64,000 bases of DNA. Origin: Omphiscola glabra (lineage: Eukaryota > Mollusca > Gastropoda > Lymnaeidae). The notes under the pieces were generated by a model, which was not told where the DNA came from, searched no databases, and saw nothing but the letters and a program-made list of their open reading frames with translations. Below, piece by piece: positions 34,095 through 46,455 of this stretch; position 1 is the first letter of the stretch; every line of letters starts with the position of its first letter. Both the position numbers and the translations under genes were made by a program. The DNA is taken from positions 31,526,013 to 31,590,012 of the forward strand of contig OZ024808.1 in the NCBI GenBank assembly GCA_964017045.1, read 5' to 3'.

Positions 34095-34185
34095 ATATGA
34101 TTCACAATAAATCTAATTACCTTATATGATTCACAAAAAAATCTAATTACCTTATATGATTAACAAGGAATCTACGTACCTCTCA
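34095..34185. repeat. Short tandem repeat, about 28-bp unit, 3 copies
   Basis: atctaattaccttatatgat followed by tcacaa. Confidence 0.85.
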
Positions 34186-34674
34186 TGATTAAAAAGGTAC
34201 ACGACATTTAGGCTACCTTTGTCTTCATGAGAACTAATGATTCCAAACATTTACAAGTTAACGCATCGGTACTCTATATAAAATACAACATTAAAATTTG
34301 TGAATAAATGATCCTAAATTAAATGATAATAAATGAAGGAATGCGTTCAACAAGGTAGAACAAGGTGTGTGGAAGCTGAGAAGACAGGACAATAAGATAC
34401 GAACGTATCGGCTTAGAGCCTTCCTCAGCAGACAGGACATTTGAAAATACGACAAGAAATAGAAAGTAGTTCATAATTTTCTTAATTAAATGACAGGTTC
34501 ATATGCACTCACAACTTAGATGCAAAGACGTGATCTCCAATAGCATGATGCCGAATGTTCACAATTAAGCTTTTAAGTATGTTGAAATCTGAAAAAAATT
34601 ATTTCTAAATATCATTTATATAAAAACAAATCAGATCCACGATATTAGAATAATATTTCGTATTTTCCATTTTC

Positions 34675-34742
34675 TCTCTGTATGTTTACTTGCCTTTTGA
34701 GCAAATGACTCTGTATGTTTACTTGCCTTTTGAGCAAATGTT
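34675..34742. repeat. 34-bp direct repeat, 2 copies
   Basis: ctctgtatgtttacttgcct plus tttgagcaaatg, twice. Confidence 0.85.
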
Positions 34743-34869
34743 CATCCAGTTCATTTCAAACCAAACTTTTCAATGACGTATCAAGTAAGGTCCAATTTAA
34801 GAAAAAAAACTAGACTAGAATTCAAGCATAGCTTGAAAAATGTAAACAACCATAAGGACAATAACCACG

Positions 34870-35510
34870 TTCAAAAAAAGATAACTGCATTGGTTACTAT
34901 ATTAGTTTAACTGTGACATAAATCTGTCAAAAGATCACTGCATTAGTTTCTATTAGTTTAGCTGTGACATAAATCTGTCAAAAGATCACTGCACTAGTTT
35001 CTATTAGTTTAGCTGTGACATAAATCTGTCAAAAGATCACTGCACTAGTTTCTATTAGTTTAGCTGTGACATAAATCTGTCAAAAGATCACTGCATTGGT
35101 TTCTATATTAGTTTAGCTGTGACATAAATCTTTCAAAAGATCACTGCATTGGTTTCTATATTAGTTTAGCTGTGACATAAATCTGTCAAAAGATCACTGC
35201 ATTGGTTTCTATATTAGTTTAGCTATGACATAAATCTGTCAAAAGATCATTGCATTGGTTTCTATTAGTTTAGCTGTGACATAAATCTGTCAAAAGATCA
35301 CTGCATTAGTTTCTATTAGTTTAGCTGTGACATAAATCTGTCAAAAGATCACTGCATTAGTTTCTATTAGTTTAGCTGTGACATAAATCTGTCAAAAGAT
35401 CACTGCATTAGTTTCTATTAGTTTAGCTGTGACATAAATCTGTCAAAAGATCACTGCACTAGTTTCTATTAGTTTAACTCTGCCATACATCTTTTAAAAA
35501 ATGCTTTAAC
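34870..35510. repeat. Minisatellite, 51/54-bp unit, about 12 copies
   Basis: Units of aaaagatcactgcattagtt, tctattagtttagctgtgac and ataaatctgtc; some carry a 'tata' insertion. Confidence 0.95.
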
Positions 35511-36249
35511 TCCCATCAGAAATGTAAAAAAAACATTGACAACTATCTATCGTAAAGACACATTTGTAAAACAAACAAATTGAATCATTACTTCTCTTCC
35601 AAATATAAATTTTCCAGTCCCATGTATCTCTAGCTTGACATTTGAAGTCTTATTCGCTGGCACTAGATGTTATCCTTAATTAATTATCATTAATAATTGT
35701 TGCAACTGAATATTATGTTTCATTACTGCGGTGTTCTTTTAATAAGAGTTTTAGTAGTTAGTGAACGCTCTTCCCGCGCTTGACTTGCTGATGCTCCTTG
35801 TGACTTATTGTCTTGTCTGTATTGTGACGTAGTTTTTAGTCGTCTGGCAGTCGTGTATGGAACATTGACGAAGAAGGATGTGTTTTATTTCTATCTGATA
35901 GCGAGCTGCACTATATGCATGTGTTTATTGAATTTTCAGCCTGTGTATATAATTATATATTAACGTTATAATTATTGTGATAAGGGACTTGAGTTGATTC
36001 AATGACGTATTACAACGTGTGAAAAAAATTAATGGATTAACCATTCTAATAGAAACATAGAAACAAGGAGTTGACATGGGGATACTCATCCAAGATTCGA
36101 AAACCTGGTCATTTTTTACTTTGAGATAAAGTACAAGAAATTTCTTATATTTTAACTTTGGTAAAGTTACAATTAACGTCGCATGTTCCCATGCTTCATG
36201 ATCAGAGTGCTGCTGCCACCGTGTATCAATTTTGTATGAGTTGCATACG

Positions 36250-37300
36250 CCAGTGATTCCATCTACTACATACGTCCGGCATCAGACTGGTTACGTCCTT
36301 TATCAGGTTAACTACGCCTTATTCTGTAGCGAGTTAACAACGTCCTGCCCGGTATTAAGCTACCAATGTCCATACCAGCTGTAATGAATTATCCATGTCT
36401 TGTCTGTATCAAGCTGTTAACGTCTCGACAGGTTCCAGTGACGTATCTACTTCCTGCCCTGTGTCAGGTTGACTACGTCTTCCCTGTTATTGTGTTACCA
36501 ACGCCGTGTCCAGTTCCAGTGAAATAACTACGTCCTGCCTGCAATAAGTTACCAATTTCGTGTCCAGTTCCAATGAAATAACTACGTCCTGCCCTGTATC
36601 AGGTTAACAACGTCCTGCCCTGTATCATGTTAACTACGTCCTGCCCTGTATCAGGTTAACGACGTCCTGTCTGTATCAAGTTGCCAAAGGAATGTCCAGT
36701 TCCAGTGAAATACGTACGTCCTGCCTGTAGCGAGCTGCCAACTTTTTGTCCAGTGCCATTGAAGTACCTAGGTCCCGTTCTGTATCAGGCTAACAACGCC
36801 CTGCCCTCAATCCAGCTATCAACGCCATGTTCTGCTGCAACAAGCCACGCTATGCACTGTGCTGCATATGAACTGTCTAATGTCGGCGAGTGCCTACATC
36901 TTGTCTAGTATCCGGTGAGCTGTCGACGTTTTGTGACCCTGTCCGGTCAAACAATTGAATAGTCCTGTCCTGTTTCAACTAGCCACCGACGTCCTGGCCT
37001 GTTTCAACTAGCCACCGACGTCCTGTCCTGTTTCAACTAGCCACCGACGTCCTGTCCTGTTTCAACTAGCCACCGACGTCCTGTTCTGTTTCAACTAGCC
37101 ACCGACATCATGTCCTGCACCAATCTGCTTACGTCCCATTCTGTTTGGCGAGTTACCGAACTGTCCAGTGTTGGCGTTTTGCCTATACCCTGTCCTGTGA
37201 GCTGCCGATGTCCCCTAGCCTGTCCTGGTCACCCTGTACAATGAGCTGCCGATGTCCCGTGGCCTGTCCTGGTCACCCTGTCCAGTGAGCTGTTGATGTA
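36250..37300. repeat. Degenerate repeats in the LTR-element leader
   Basis: About 35-bp units with ctacgtcctgccctgtatca and ggttaac (36290-36680), a cleaner 29-bp array of gtcctgtcctgtttcaacta (36960-37110, five units), and two copies of a 42-bp unit with gccgatgtccc (37200-37290). Confidence 0.8.
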
Positions 37301-37462
37301 TGTACATGTTTGTGTATATATTTTAAAAAAATATTCACATTTTTATACCATTGTAGAATTTAACATTTTGACATGTTTGAGTTATAAAGACTGCCTTTGA
37401 TCCTTAAACTTAAACTGGAGTTAATTATTTTTCACTTTATCTTACCCCTAATTTGAATTACT

Positions 37463-37860
37463 ATGGCTGGATATATTGTTGAGAAATGGACTTTAGAAGA
37501 AATTAGTTCCTGGGTATATCCCTGCGTTATCAGCGAGACGAACTTGTTGACTTTATAAAGGGAAAGTGGGAAAAACAGAGAGAGCAAAAACGTATAAAGG
37601 AACAGAGATATGTATAATGTACAGCTAAACCAAGATATGTATAACGTATAGCTGAACAAAGAGTGCAAGAACGTTTAGCTAAACATAGATATTTAGAGCA
37701 TACAGCTAAACATAGATATGTAGAGCATACAGCTAAACAGATATATGAAACCAAGACAGAGACAGTACGAACTTAAAGATAGTCAGAGAGAACACGAACT
37801 TATATATAGAGAGATACAAAGACAGTACGAACTTAAAGATATTCTGATATAGCCCAAACG
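37463..37860 (+). pseudogene. gag-like scrap with charged coiled-coil
   Basis: Starts MAGYIVEKWTLEEIS and continues, after a frameshift, DELVDFIKGKWEKQREQKRI followed by KEQRY and further E/K/R-rich repeats. This N-terminal layout is familiar from gypsy-type gag genes in gastropods (recalled). Several stops; the 27-bp gagcatacagctaaacatag repeats at 37640-37740 lie inside it. Confidence 0.5.
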
Positions 37861-37861
37861 T

Positions 37862-38371
37862 ATGTATAGAGAGACACAGAGACAATTAATGTGTATGTGT
37901 CCTTTTAATAGCGACGGAGTGTGCACATTTTTCAGGAATACCTGTGCATTGTACATACCGTTTGATATATTCAATTACAATTACCAAGAGTCACAACATT
38001 GGACCTACTTTATTGACGGCTATGGGGATAGGGACAGCAACGGTGGACCTACTCATGACTCAGACCCCGAGCTTGGCTTGGCCTCGCAACCTCAGTTCAT
38101 TGTCAATGATGATACTGAGGATCAAAATGATATTACTGCCTGTGCTGCCGACTCAAATTTTTTAAATAAAAATGACATTGTGTTGTCACTTGGTCCGTCA
38201 GTTGGCGTTAAAATGGATGACGTGAACAGTGCTGACATAACGCCCGCGGCAAAGGTCATATATTTAGATTCATGTCAAAAGTGGTTGGGTTATGGTGACC
38301 ACGAGGTGGAAGTTATTATTTTAGCCCAGGAACACCAATGGAAAGAAGAAAGAGGACGCATATTTTATTAG
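37862..38371 (+). CDS. 169-codon frame, probable retroelement remnant
   Basis: An open frame on the strand of the gag-like scrap, directly downstream. It has an acidic stretch (NDDTEDQNDITACAADS) and ends with QEHQWKEERGRIFY. Its 'EDQxDxTACA' phrase and place suggest the gag-pol linker region of the surrounding LTR element. No catalytic motif, no host-like splice sites. Function not assigned. Confidence 0.35.
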   Translation: MYRETQRQLMCMCPFNSDGVCTFFRNTCALYIPFDIFNYNYQESQHWTYFIDGYGDRDSNGGPTHDSDPELGLASQPQFIVNDDTEDQNDITACAADSNFLNKNDIVLSLGPSVGVKMDDVNSADITPAAKVIYLDSCQKWLGYGDHEVEVIILAQEHQWKEERGRIFY

Positions 38372-38659
38372 GTATAAATCATTGGAAATGAAATAAGGTG
38401 GACGTATGAAGGGAATTGTCCAAACGCACCATTTTAAATGAATTTTTAGTCATGTAATTTATAAGGATTTTTGTTGTATCTCATGGTGAGCCATCAGATA
38501 ATGTAAGTCACGGAGATGAATTGTCTGATTTTTTTGAAGTTGGTGAGGTGAGGGTAATGCATGAGGTGGGGGAAGGAGAAAATATTGTTGTGGATACTTC
38601 TTATGATGTAAATGAGTTACTGGAACAAGGTTTGCTCATATGTTGATTTTGTTACAGAG

Positions 38660-39130
38660 AGCTGTAATGAGAGCCAGGAGTGCTCTGACTTTGAGAGCCA
38701 CGAGTACACGGACATTGAGAGCTTGGAGTGCTCTGACATTGAGAGCCAGGAGTGCTCTCACATTGAGAGCCAGGAGTGATCTGACATTGAGAGCCAGGAG
38801 TGCTCTGACATTGAGAGCCAGGAGTGCGTGACATTGAGAGCCAGGAGTGCCTTGACATTGAGAGCCAGGAGTGCTCTGACAATGAGGGCCAGGAGTGCTC
38901 TGACATTGAGAGCCAGGAGTGCTTTGACATGGAGAGCCATGAGTTCTCTGACATTGAGAGCCAGGAGTGCTCTGACATTGAGAGCCAGGAGTGCTCTGAC
39001 ATTGAGAGCCAGGAGTGCCTGACATTGAGAGCCAGGAGTGCTCTGACAATGAGGGCCAGGAGTGCTCTGACATTGAGAGCCAGGAGTGCTCTGACATTGA
39101 GAGCCAGGAGTGCTCTGACATTGAGATGGG
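38660..39130. repeat. Minisatellite, 24-bp unit, about 19 copies
   Basis: Unit ctctgacattgagagccagg plus agtg. In one plus-strand frame it encodes the acidic Cys-containing octapeptide SDIESQEC, which continues to VKESAASSKDALVYDFVEEV. A 1-base slip near 38826 and another at about 39018 change the frame within the array. Confidence 0.94.
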
Positions 39131-39944
39131 GACTAGTTAAAGAGAGCGCTGCCAGCTCTAAAGATGCACTGGTTTATGATTTTGTAGAGGAGGTCAGATT
39201 TCACGTTCATGAGTTGTGAGGTGAAGTTTTTGTTTTTATTGTTAAAAGATAATCCGCCAAAATGAGCTATAACCATAATTGCTCTCAAGTTTTTGATTTG
39301 TATGAACTTTTTGATCATTTTCCATTTTGTAAAAAAAATGAAACATGCGTAGTGTAAAACTTAAAGTCCATATCAGTTGTGAATATGGGTCAAAAGACCA
39401 GTGACAAGGATGTCAAGTCATAATTAACAAGGCGAAGCTTAGAGTTGTGACATCCACGGACAAAAGAAATGTCCAGCCATCTATATATTTGCTGCATAAG
39501 AGCATGTAAAGGCTGCTTATATTGTGGTGATGCATCTCTCAACTGTAATGATGTTAAATACCTTTGTGTTTTTCTAATAAGTGTCCATTATTTTTAATAT
39601 GCATTAATGATATGAATTTGATAATCATAGATATGGTTACAAATTCAAAATGTATATTGATGTAATTGCCCTGAGATGTAAATATGCAAAAGGAATTATT
39701 TTACTGTAGAATTTCATTGCTATGAAAATACATTTTATTAGTTGAGATTCATGGCTCTGATTTCTTGTATATTGTGTCGTACATGAATTTTTAACTCTTG
39801 AATTGTGATTAAATTATGTAGGAATGATTGGATTTATTGATTGTGGTACATCAAAGCTCCGCCAAATTCTCAGGGCTATACAATAATTTGTTTGGTACAG
39901 GCCATTTCGTTTATTGAAGGTTTCTAATTGATGATAATTTAGTG

Positions 39945-40032
39945 AACATTTGTGTGTGGGTGTTGAATATTTGTGTGCGGGTGTTGAATATTTGTGTACG
40001 GGTGTTGAATATTTGTGTGCGGGTGTTGATTA
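39945..40032. repeat. 21-bp tandem repeat, 4 copies
   Basis: Unit tttgtgtgcgggtgttgaata. Confidence 0.9.
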
Positions 40033-40359
40033 AACTCCTTGATTTAAATATGAAATGGAAGAGGGGGTGGGGGTATGTCCAGTATTGGAGTTCAGACTGA
40101 ATGTTATGTTTCTTTACTGCGATATGTGTTTGAGAGTTTTAGTAGTTAGTGAACGCTCGTCCCGCGTTTGACTTGGTGACTCTAGAATTGTTGGACATTC
40201 AATCACACCTCTTTCTCGGATTGTAAGGAATTCAATCACAACTCTTTCTCGGATTGTAGGGCAAAAATAAATGATGGCTATCATAGTCGAAGATCTAATG
40301 TGACGTAAATTTGTTTGTGCTTTGTATGTAATAATTAAAAATATTAATGTATATATTTA

Positions 40360-40470
40360 TGTTGGTATTATGTCTATAAATGTATGCTTATGCTCTTATT
40401 AGGTCTATAAATGTATGTTTATCTGGGTATTAGGTCCATAAATGTATGTTAATGCGTGTATTATGACTAT
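40360..40470. repeat. About 32-bp tandem repeat, 3 copies
   Basis: Units share tataaatgtatgtttat and gggtattaggtc. Confidence 0.8.
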
Positions 40471-40479
40471 ATTTTAATG

Positions 40480-41840
40480 TATAGATTTTTAGCTTTTTTG
40501 TTTAGTTTTCTGTTACATATTTGACACAAATTCATGTCTGGGAATATTTATGCAAGTATTTCATATCAGCAAAGCTGACATTTGTTCTCACTATCCTAAT
40601 GAAAGTTATCGATTCTTGACGTGTTTTAACATGACTTGCTTCCAGTTAATGTAGTTGAATAATACCACCTTATAAAATCAATGTTACAATAATGGTTTTA
40701 TATAAGCTATGTTACAAAAACATCATTTTAAACCTAGATTACAATAACCAGTATCTTTGTAAGAAAGGTTACAAAAGTACGATCCTCAAAATGTCCACTA
40801 CGATTAAATGTTAAAAAGAACGAAACATTCAGGTGAAATTAGACATTAACAAATCAAAGAAATATTAGCGCAATACATGTCTATTAAAATCATATTTAAA
40901 GTAAAATCGATTATGGATATATGCTGATGACATTAATTATTTTTGGGGCAATATAAAAGGTGGGATTACAGGTTGGGCCATTTGCGGGATAATAATTTTA
41001 TAATCAATTCTACGGTACGCTATGTTAAAACAAAAACTTATTAACTTATTAATCCAAGTAATGAACAAAGTAAACACTATAAAACATTTATTAAAAATAA
41101 ACACGAATCTTTATATGCCACATATATTGTAAAAGATGTATTGTTACCTTACCTTTCATTTTTAAGAACGCTGTGACGTCATTTTGTTTGTTGTTGTAAC
41201 AAGGAGGAAACAAAATTTAAAATTTTCGAGAAATGTATTCAACCTAAATTGAATAAATTTTTTGGATGAACAATCGTGTCAAATATGAGGTTTGACATTA
41301 TGTGGAAGAGATTTGTACATATCCTTAAAAATAAACTGACCGAGATTGAAACAAATTGCTTTTGAAATTCTTCACGATTCTTCACTGACTGGTGAAAAAG
41401 GCTACAATTATTTCTTTCCATATTATAAATACGTGCGTAAGTCCTTGTAACATTGTTTTACCATTAATTGACAACGTTAACATAGTTACGGGTTATAATG
41501 TCCTATAGGTAAGAGCAGTGGCATAAAAGAGTGACAGAATGTGAACAGCTGGAGATTCAATCTCAGGGAAAAGGAGATTTGTGACCCTAAACTTTAGAGA
41601 TTTAGCCGAAGTTTTGTAAGATAACCATTGGTAACACACCGCGGGCCCTAAACAAGCTTCGTCTGAGATTAACATCGAGACAAAAGTATTTTTTTTTGAA
41701 AAACTTAAGTTTCTGGAGTTTATTTGGAATAGTTTTTTCAATTTCATTCTGATCGATTCCAAATCGATTGTCTCCCCATGCCTCATTGTTTGTGTGTGTG
41801 ACCTTGGGGGAGGGGGATAACTACAACCATTGTCAATAGA
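40480..41840. other. AT-rich stretch, no supported gene
   Basis: Degenerate 'tgttacaataa' repeats at 40670-40770. A 118-codon minus-strand frame at 41493-41849 includes CLGPAVCYQWLSYKTSAK, loosely like the PAN-like exon, but the second Cys and splice sites are not convincing. Confidence 0.4.
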
Positions 41841-41844
41841 TAAT

Positions 41845-42050
41845 GTCATTATGTAGCTTGTTAAGTAGCTCCACGTACACAGCCATATCGGTCATGTCAT
41901 AAAATAGCTTGTTAAGTAGCTCCACGTACACAGCCATATTGGTCATGTCATAAAGTAGCTTGTTAAGTAGCTCCACGTACACAGCCATATCGGTCATGTC
42001 ATAAAGTAGCTTGTTAAGTAGCTCCACGTACACAGCCATATCGGTTGGCA
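41845..42050. repeat. Minisatellite, 51-bp unit, 4 copies
   Basis: Units of gtcataaagtagcttgttaa, gtagctccacgtacacagcc and atatcg. The minus strand encodes repeats of MAVYVELLNKLLYDMTD in an 80-codon frame, a by-product of the 51-bp period. Confidence 0.94.
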
Positions 42051-42059
42051 TTCTGTATA

Positions 42060-42840
42060 CATTAAAACAATTCACATTTCCTTATTAAAGGTTTGATAAT
42101 AAATTCAATGGAATATGAAGAAACATATGTGTGCATTTGTAATATTATACATTTTCATAAATTTAAAATCAATTCGAAAACGCCAGAAATAAGATAAATA
42201 ATTCATTACATTATAGGAAATTCTTCGAAATATTATTTCATACGCTCCATAAATCAAAGTCATTTCCATACGTTTCTCAAAGTTTCTAAAGCTTTCTTAA
42301 AACGTTAAAATATTATGAAGTCGTATTGCATCGCCATCGGTAAACACAAAGAAAGAGAAAGTTTAAGAAAAGTATTGAATCAATTAGGCAATAACAAAAA
42401 TGAAAACAAATCAACTTACCTTATAAAAATGTTTGTTAACAATAAGTTGTTGACTGAAATGAGTTACTTTATTTGTCGTCAAGTGACTCTTGTTAAAATT
42501 CTTTACTCCTCCGACATAGTATTTTCGATCAAAGAAATGAAAACTCTCAAATTCATTAATGTTATTATAGTATAGACTAAAAAAACGATGACCGCACTTG
42601 TTTATATACTAATGCTTAAATCGGTCAAAGGGCGCACTTCCGGTTCTAGTTCTAGACTGATGGAGAATACAATCGAAATAGGTCAAACGATCAGCTTCAT
42701 TTCCTGGAAATATTTAGATTAATGTGGAAACATGATAAACATCGGTTCTATAATTAGAACTGGGAAAAAAGAAAGTCGCATTATTAATTATAACAGCATA
42801 CATTTTTAAATTATATACATTAATGCATTACTATAACCTT
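42060..42840. other. Unique stretch with an unrecognised 86-codon frame
   Basis: Plus-strand frame 42315-42575 (MKSYCIAIGKHKERESLRKV...) has no recognisable motif and A/T-driven composition. Probably not a gene. Confidence 0.35.
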
Positions 42841-42849
42841 AGTACATTT

Positions 42850-44515
42850 AAGTTGAAAGAGGTGCCCCGGGGGGCCCATTCCACAATTGTACCAAATGCG
42901 TTTTGCCTGCGATGGGGCCCTATTAACATCATGCAGATAAGTTATGAAATAAAATGTAAATTTTTTCCTATTCAAATGTATTTAAAAATGCCGTAGGTAT
43001 AGCTTTTTAAAATCACCCAACTTTCTGGAAAATTCTAGGTTAGATATTCTCAATTTTAAATTTAACGATAGTTCAATAGGACAATGAAGTGTATTGCTAC
43101 CACGCTAGGCCTATATCAATCAATTCATACAGTCTATGGTGTTTCTAAGCCTGAAGCTTATATAAGGAAAAAATTAAATGGGGCCCCCGGCCCCAGAGAA
43201 TATAATATTATGAGTTCAGTACCCTTCAATATTTGAAATTGGATAATAAAGTGTATGTGTACTAAGTTTGGTCAAGATCCATCAACTCATGTAGTAGTAT
43301 TTGTCGGACATTTTATTTATATAGCTCATATAAGTAAAAATTATCTTCGGGGCCCCCGGCCCCAAACGGAATGTCATAAAAAGTTCATAACACTTTAAGA
43401 GATCCTTCCGGATAATGATGGATATATGTGGGTCAAGATCCATTCGTCCATGTAGGAGTATTAAGCTTATTGACCTATAGAACTTTCTCGAACATTCTAG
43501 ATTAAATGTATTATCCTACTCGAAATGTGTAAAAATTGTCTTTTCTAAGTAATTATTCTTCGAATACGAAAAGTGATATAACTAAATGAATTTCTATAAC
43601 TGTAGTACATGTAAGTTAAAAGAGGGGCCCCGGGGGCCCATTCCATAATTGTACCGATTTAGTTTTGCCTGAAATCATTCAGGTAAGTTATGAAGTTGAA
43701 ATTTTAAATGTATTCCATTAAAATCTACTGAATAAAGCCATAGATATAGTGTTTTAAAGTTATCGAACTTTCTGGAAAATTCTAGATTGGATTTATAGTT
43801 TTAAAACACCGATATTTTAGTACGGACAGTGAAGTATATTGCTAACATCCTAGGCCTAATCCATCACTTCACATAGAAACTATAGTGTTGTCTAAGCCTT
43901 TCCATATGTATGTAGCTTATATATGGAAAAATGAAATGGGGCCCCTTCCCCACAGGGATGGATATTATGAGTTCAATACCCTTTGGTATTTGAGTATGGA
44001 TAATAAAGTGTACGTGTACAAAGTTTGGTCAAGATCCATCAATTTAAGTAGGAGTATTTGTCGGTCATTTTATGTATATAGCTCATATAAGAAAAACATG
44101 AATTCGGGGCCCCCGGCCCAACACAAAATTTTATAAAAGTTCTCAACCCCTTAAGAGTTCCTTCCGGATAAGGATGGATACATGTGCCAAGTTTGGGCAC
44201 GATCCATCTATTGCTATAGGAGTATTAAACGTATTGCTATTTATATAGGCTATATAAGGAAGAATGAAATGGGGCCCCCGGCCCCAAAAGAATGGATATT
44301 ATGAGTTCAGTACCCTTCGGTATTTGAATATGTATAATAAAGTGTACGTGTTCTAAGTTTGATCGAGATCCATCCATTCACGTATGAATATAGTTTTTTT
44401 TTATAAATAACTCATATAGGAAAAAAACGAATTCGTGGCCCTAGGCCCCACACGAAATGTTATTAAATGTTCTCAACCCCTTAAGAGTTTCTTCTGGATA
44501 ATGATGGATATATGT
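42850..44515. repeat. Diverged modular repeat with GGCCCC cores, about 165-bp modules, 757-bp period
   Basis: Modules each carry a gggg-cccc palindromic core (about 42865, 43180, 43345, 43622, 43935, 44105, 44270, 44430) and shared phrases gtttggtcaagatccatc, tatgagttcagtaccctt and ccttccggataatgatgg. The segment from 42850 recurs from 43607, a 757-bp direct duplication. Coding potential is absent. Confidence 0.85.
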
Positions 44516-44884
44516 GCAAAGTCCATCAATCCGTGTAAAAACCCACAAACAGACAAACAAATTTTCACTAAAATATATATATGATATGATATGGTATATG
44601 ATATGATTAAATGACCCAATGAAACAGAAAGAAACGACACAAAACAAAAAACAAGTAAATTAAAAAGTAAATATATAGCTGGTATGTAGTATGTAGTATG
44701 TAGTATGCGAAAGGACAACGAGAAGAATATGTTGATACGAGACACAATGACCATAATAGTAAAATCTATCGAGCCCTTGCAATCGCTTCTATAGAAGTGT
44801 TTATGATATTGGTCACTACTGATCTTACGACATATTTCAAAGATGTTTAGAACATCTGACAAACAGGTGCTGTCCATTTTACCC

Positions 44885-45180
44885 AACTGTAGCTGTTTCT
44901 TCTTGTTATGATGACTCATTTCCAACCACTGTTTTTGTTTCTTTTTCTTATGACTCATTTCCAACCACTGTAGCTGTTGCTTCTTGTTATGACTCATTTC
45001 CAAACACTCTTTTTGTTGCTTCTTGTTATGACTCATTTCCAAACACTGTTTTTGTTGCTTGTTGTTATGACTCATTTCCAAACACTCTTTTTGTTGCTTC
45101 TTGTTATGACTCATTTCCAACCACTGTTTTTGTTTCTTTTTGTTATGACTCATTTCCAACCACTGTAGCTTTTGCTTCTT
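44885..45180. repeat. Minisatellite, 39-bp unit, about 7 copies
   Basis: Units of gactcatttccaaacactct plus ttttgttgcttcttgttat. The minus strand reads EMSHNKKQQKECL repeats in a 228-codon frame; the part beyond the array shows no recognisable domain. Confidence 0.94.
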
Positions 45181-45229
45181 GTCATAATTTTCTGTCCAAT
45201 TTATTTAACAAAGAAAACAAACAAGGAAT

Positions 45230-45950
45230 GACGTCATTCCCCCCCCCCCCTCCAAATCTATAAATAAGTCGAAGAGATTTAACGGTAATGTATTTTCAAT
45301 GTCAGAGAACCCAACAATTAATGATCAACTTAACTTTTTATTTCTTAGAGAAAGTCTTAATCGTGATAATAAAGGTTGGAAAAAAAAGGGGGGGGGGGTA
45401 CTGCAATCAGGTTTTGTTACAATGTCATAAAGTAGAACAAAGTAATGGAAAGCTTTCAGAAGTAAACATCACTGAAGCGTATTATCCCTATTTAAATAAT
45501 ATAAAAAATTTTGAACTGCTCACACAAACTGTGATTCATCATGGAATGGAAACTTCATTCAAGAACTAGACAATGATGAACTCAGTGACTTAATTTTATT
45601 TAAATTGTATTCAACATCAGCCCCCCACACCTTTTTTTTTTCCCAACCATGAAAATATGGGAATTTCTCAAACAAAAAAAAGAACAACTGTATAAAACTT
45701 GTCATAACATTAAACAAAATAAGAATCATCTTTTATGGAGCAAACAATGTTTTTGTGTTTATCACATATAAACACATATAATCACATGTAATCACACATA
45801 TAATCATACACAACCAGTTTTAAGTTTTCAAGAGCTTTACACCATGCTTGAGACGCCTTTAATTGTAATCAAAGTTTTTGCTGCTGCTACATTGATTGAT
45901 TGATTGGTCCTGCTGCTACATTCACTTGGTTCAAATTTAATGTAATTGTT
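45230..45950. other. Low-complexity stretch, no gene seen
   Basis: C-run at 45240-45250, G-run at 45390-45400 and a short acacatataatcaca repeat at 45765-45810. Confidence 0.5.
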
Positions 45951-45959
45951 TAAACGACC

Positions 45960-46222
45960 TGATGTCAGATGTAAAGGGTGTAGTTTTGTCGTCATAAGTA
46001 AAGTGTTTTTTTAACTTGATGTGGGATGTTATAGCTGTATTGGTTGTCGTCATTAGTAAAGTGTTTATTTGACTTAAACTGGGATGTCAAGGGTGTCGTT
46101 TTGTCGTCATTAGTAAAGTGTTTATTTAGCTTAATGTGGGATGTCATAGCTGTATTGGTTGTCGTCATTAGTAAAGTGTTTATTTGACTTGATGTGGGAT
46201 GTCATAGATGTAGTGGTTGTAG
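45960..46222. repeat. About 58-bp repeat spanning the G4 stop codon
   Basis: Four to five units share gtcgtcattagtaaagtgtt, tatttgacttgatgtgggat and gtcata. The rightmost lies inside the G4 terminal exon: its final 14 codons (YNHYIYDIPHQVK and TAA) are repeat sequence, and the others form the 3' flank. Confidence 0.9.
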
Positions 46223-46455
46223 TTGTCATATCTACCGCCGCCTGCTCCCTTGACCATACAAGAAGCAGACACCAGTTTCCCCATGGTGGCTTGGTCGTAG
46301 TCGGCCAACTTAGTGGCACGGTAGGTGTAGTTGCCCAGATTCGTCACAGTATCTGGGTCGTAGACGTAATACCCTTGACCCCCATTGGTGGACATATCGA
46401 ATGTGATGGTGGGCTCTGGACGTCCGATGACAGTGCAAGTGATGTTAAGTTGGCC
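46180..46455 (-). CDS. G4 terminal exon: Ig domain
   Basis: 276 nt, phase 0, 91 codons then TAA. Reads GQLNITCTVIGRPEPTITFD with first Cys of an Ig C2/I-set fold, YVYDPDTVTNLGNYTYRATK, and LVSASCMVKG with the second Cys. NIT and NYT are N-glycan sequons. The tail GAGGGRYDNYNHYIYDIPHQ enters the downstream repeat. Acceptor: ctctttgttacag. Confidence 0.85.
   Translation of the reverse strand, partial: GQLNITCTVIGRPEPTITFDMSTNGGQGYYVYDPDTVTNLGNYTYRATKLADYDQATMGKLVSASCMVKGAGGGRYDNYNHYIYDIPHQVK

Larger units (their letters stand above)
35707..40320 (+). mobile_element. Degenerate Ty3/gypsy-type LTR retrotransposon
   Basis: Direct repeats at 35707-35792 and 40098-40180 begin tgaatattatgtttc / tgaatgttatgtttc and share gagttttagtagttagtgaa and cgctc.tcccgcg. 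They fit decayed LTR starts 4.4 kb apart. Between them lie a leader with small repeats, a gag-like scrap from 37463, a 169-codon frame at 37862, and a 24-bp minisatellite. No RT, RNase H or integrase was seen, so the interior is deleted. LTR similarity is lost after about 90 bp, so the limits are approximate. Confidence 0.5.

Noticed and set aside
41493..41849. Possible fourth PAN-like exon (CLGPAVCYQWLSYK)
   Set aside because: Second Cys, TPGS motif and matching splice phases are absent.
44473..45159. 228-codon minus-strand frame
   Set aside because: First part is the 39-bp array; the rest has no recognisable motif and no splice support.
46180..46455. G4 continues by splicing into a lectin exon (Ig-lectin fusion)
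   Set aside because: A weak GGCG|gtagat donor exists inside the exon, but the in-frame stop and the separate PAN-like exons of L3 argue for distinct genes.
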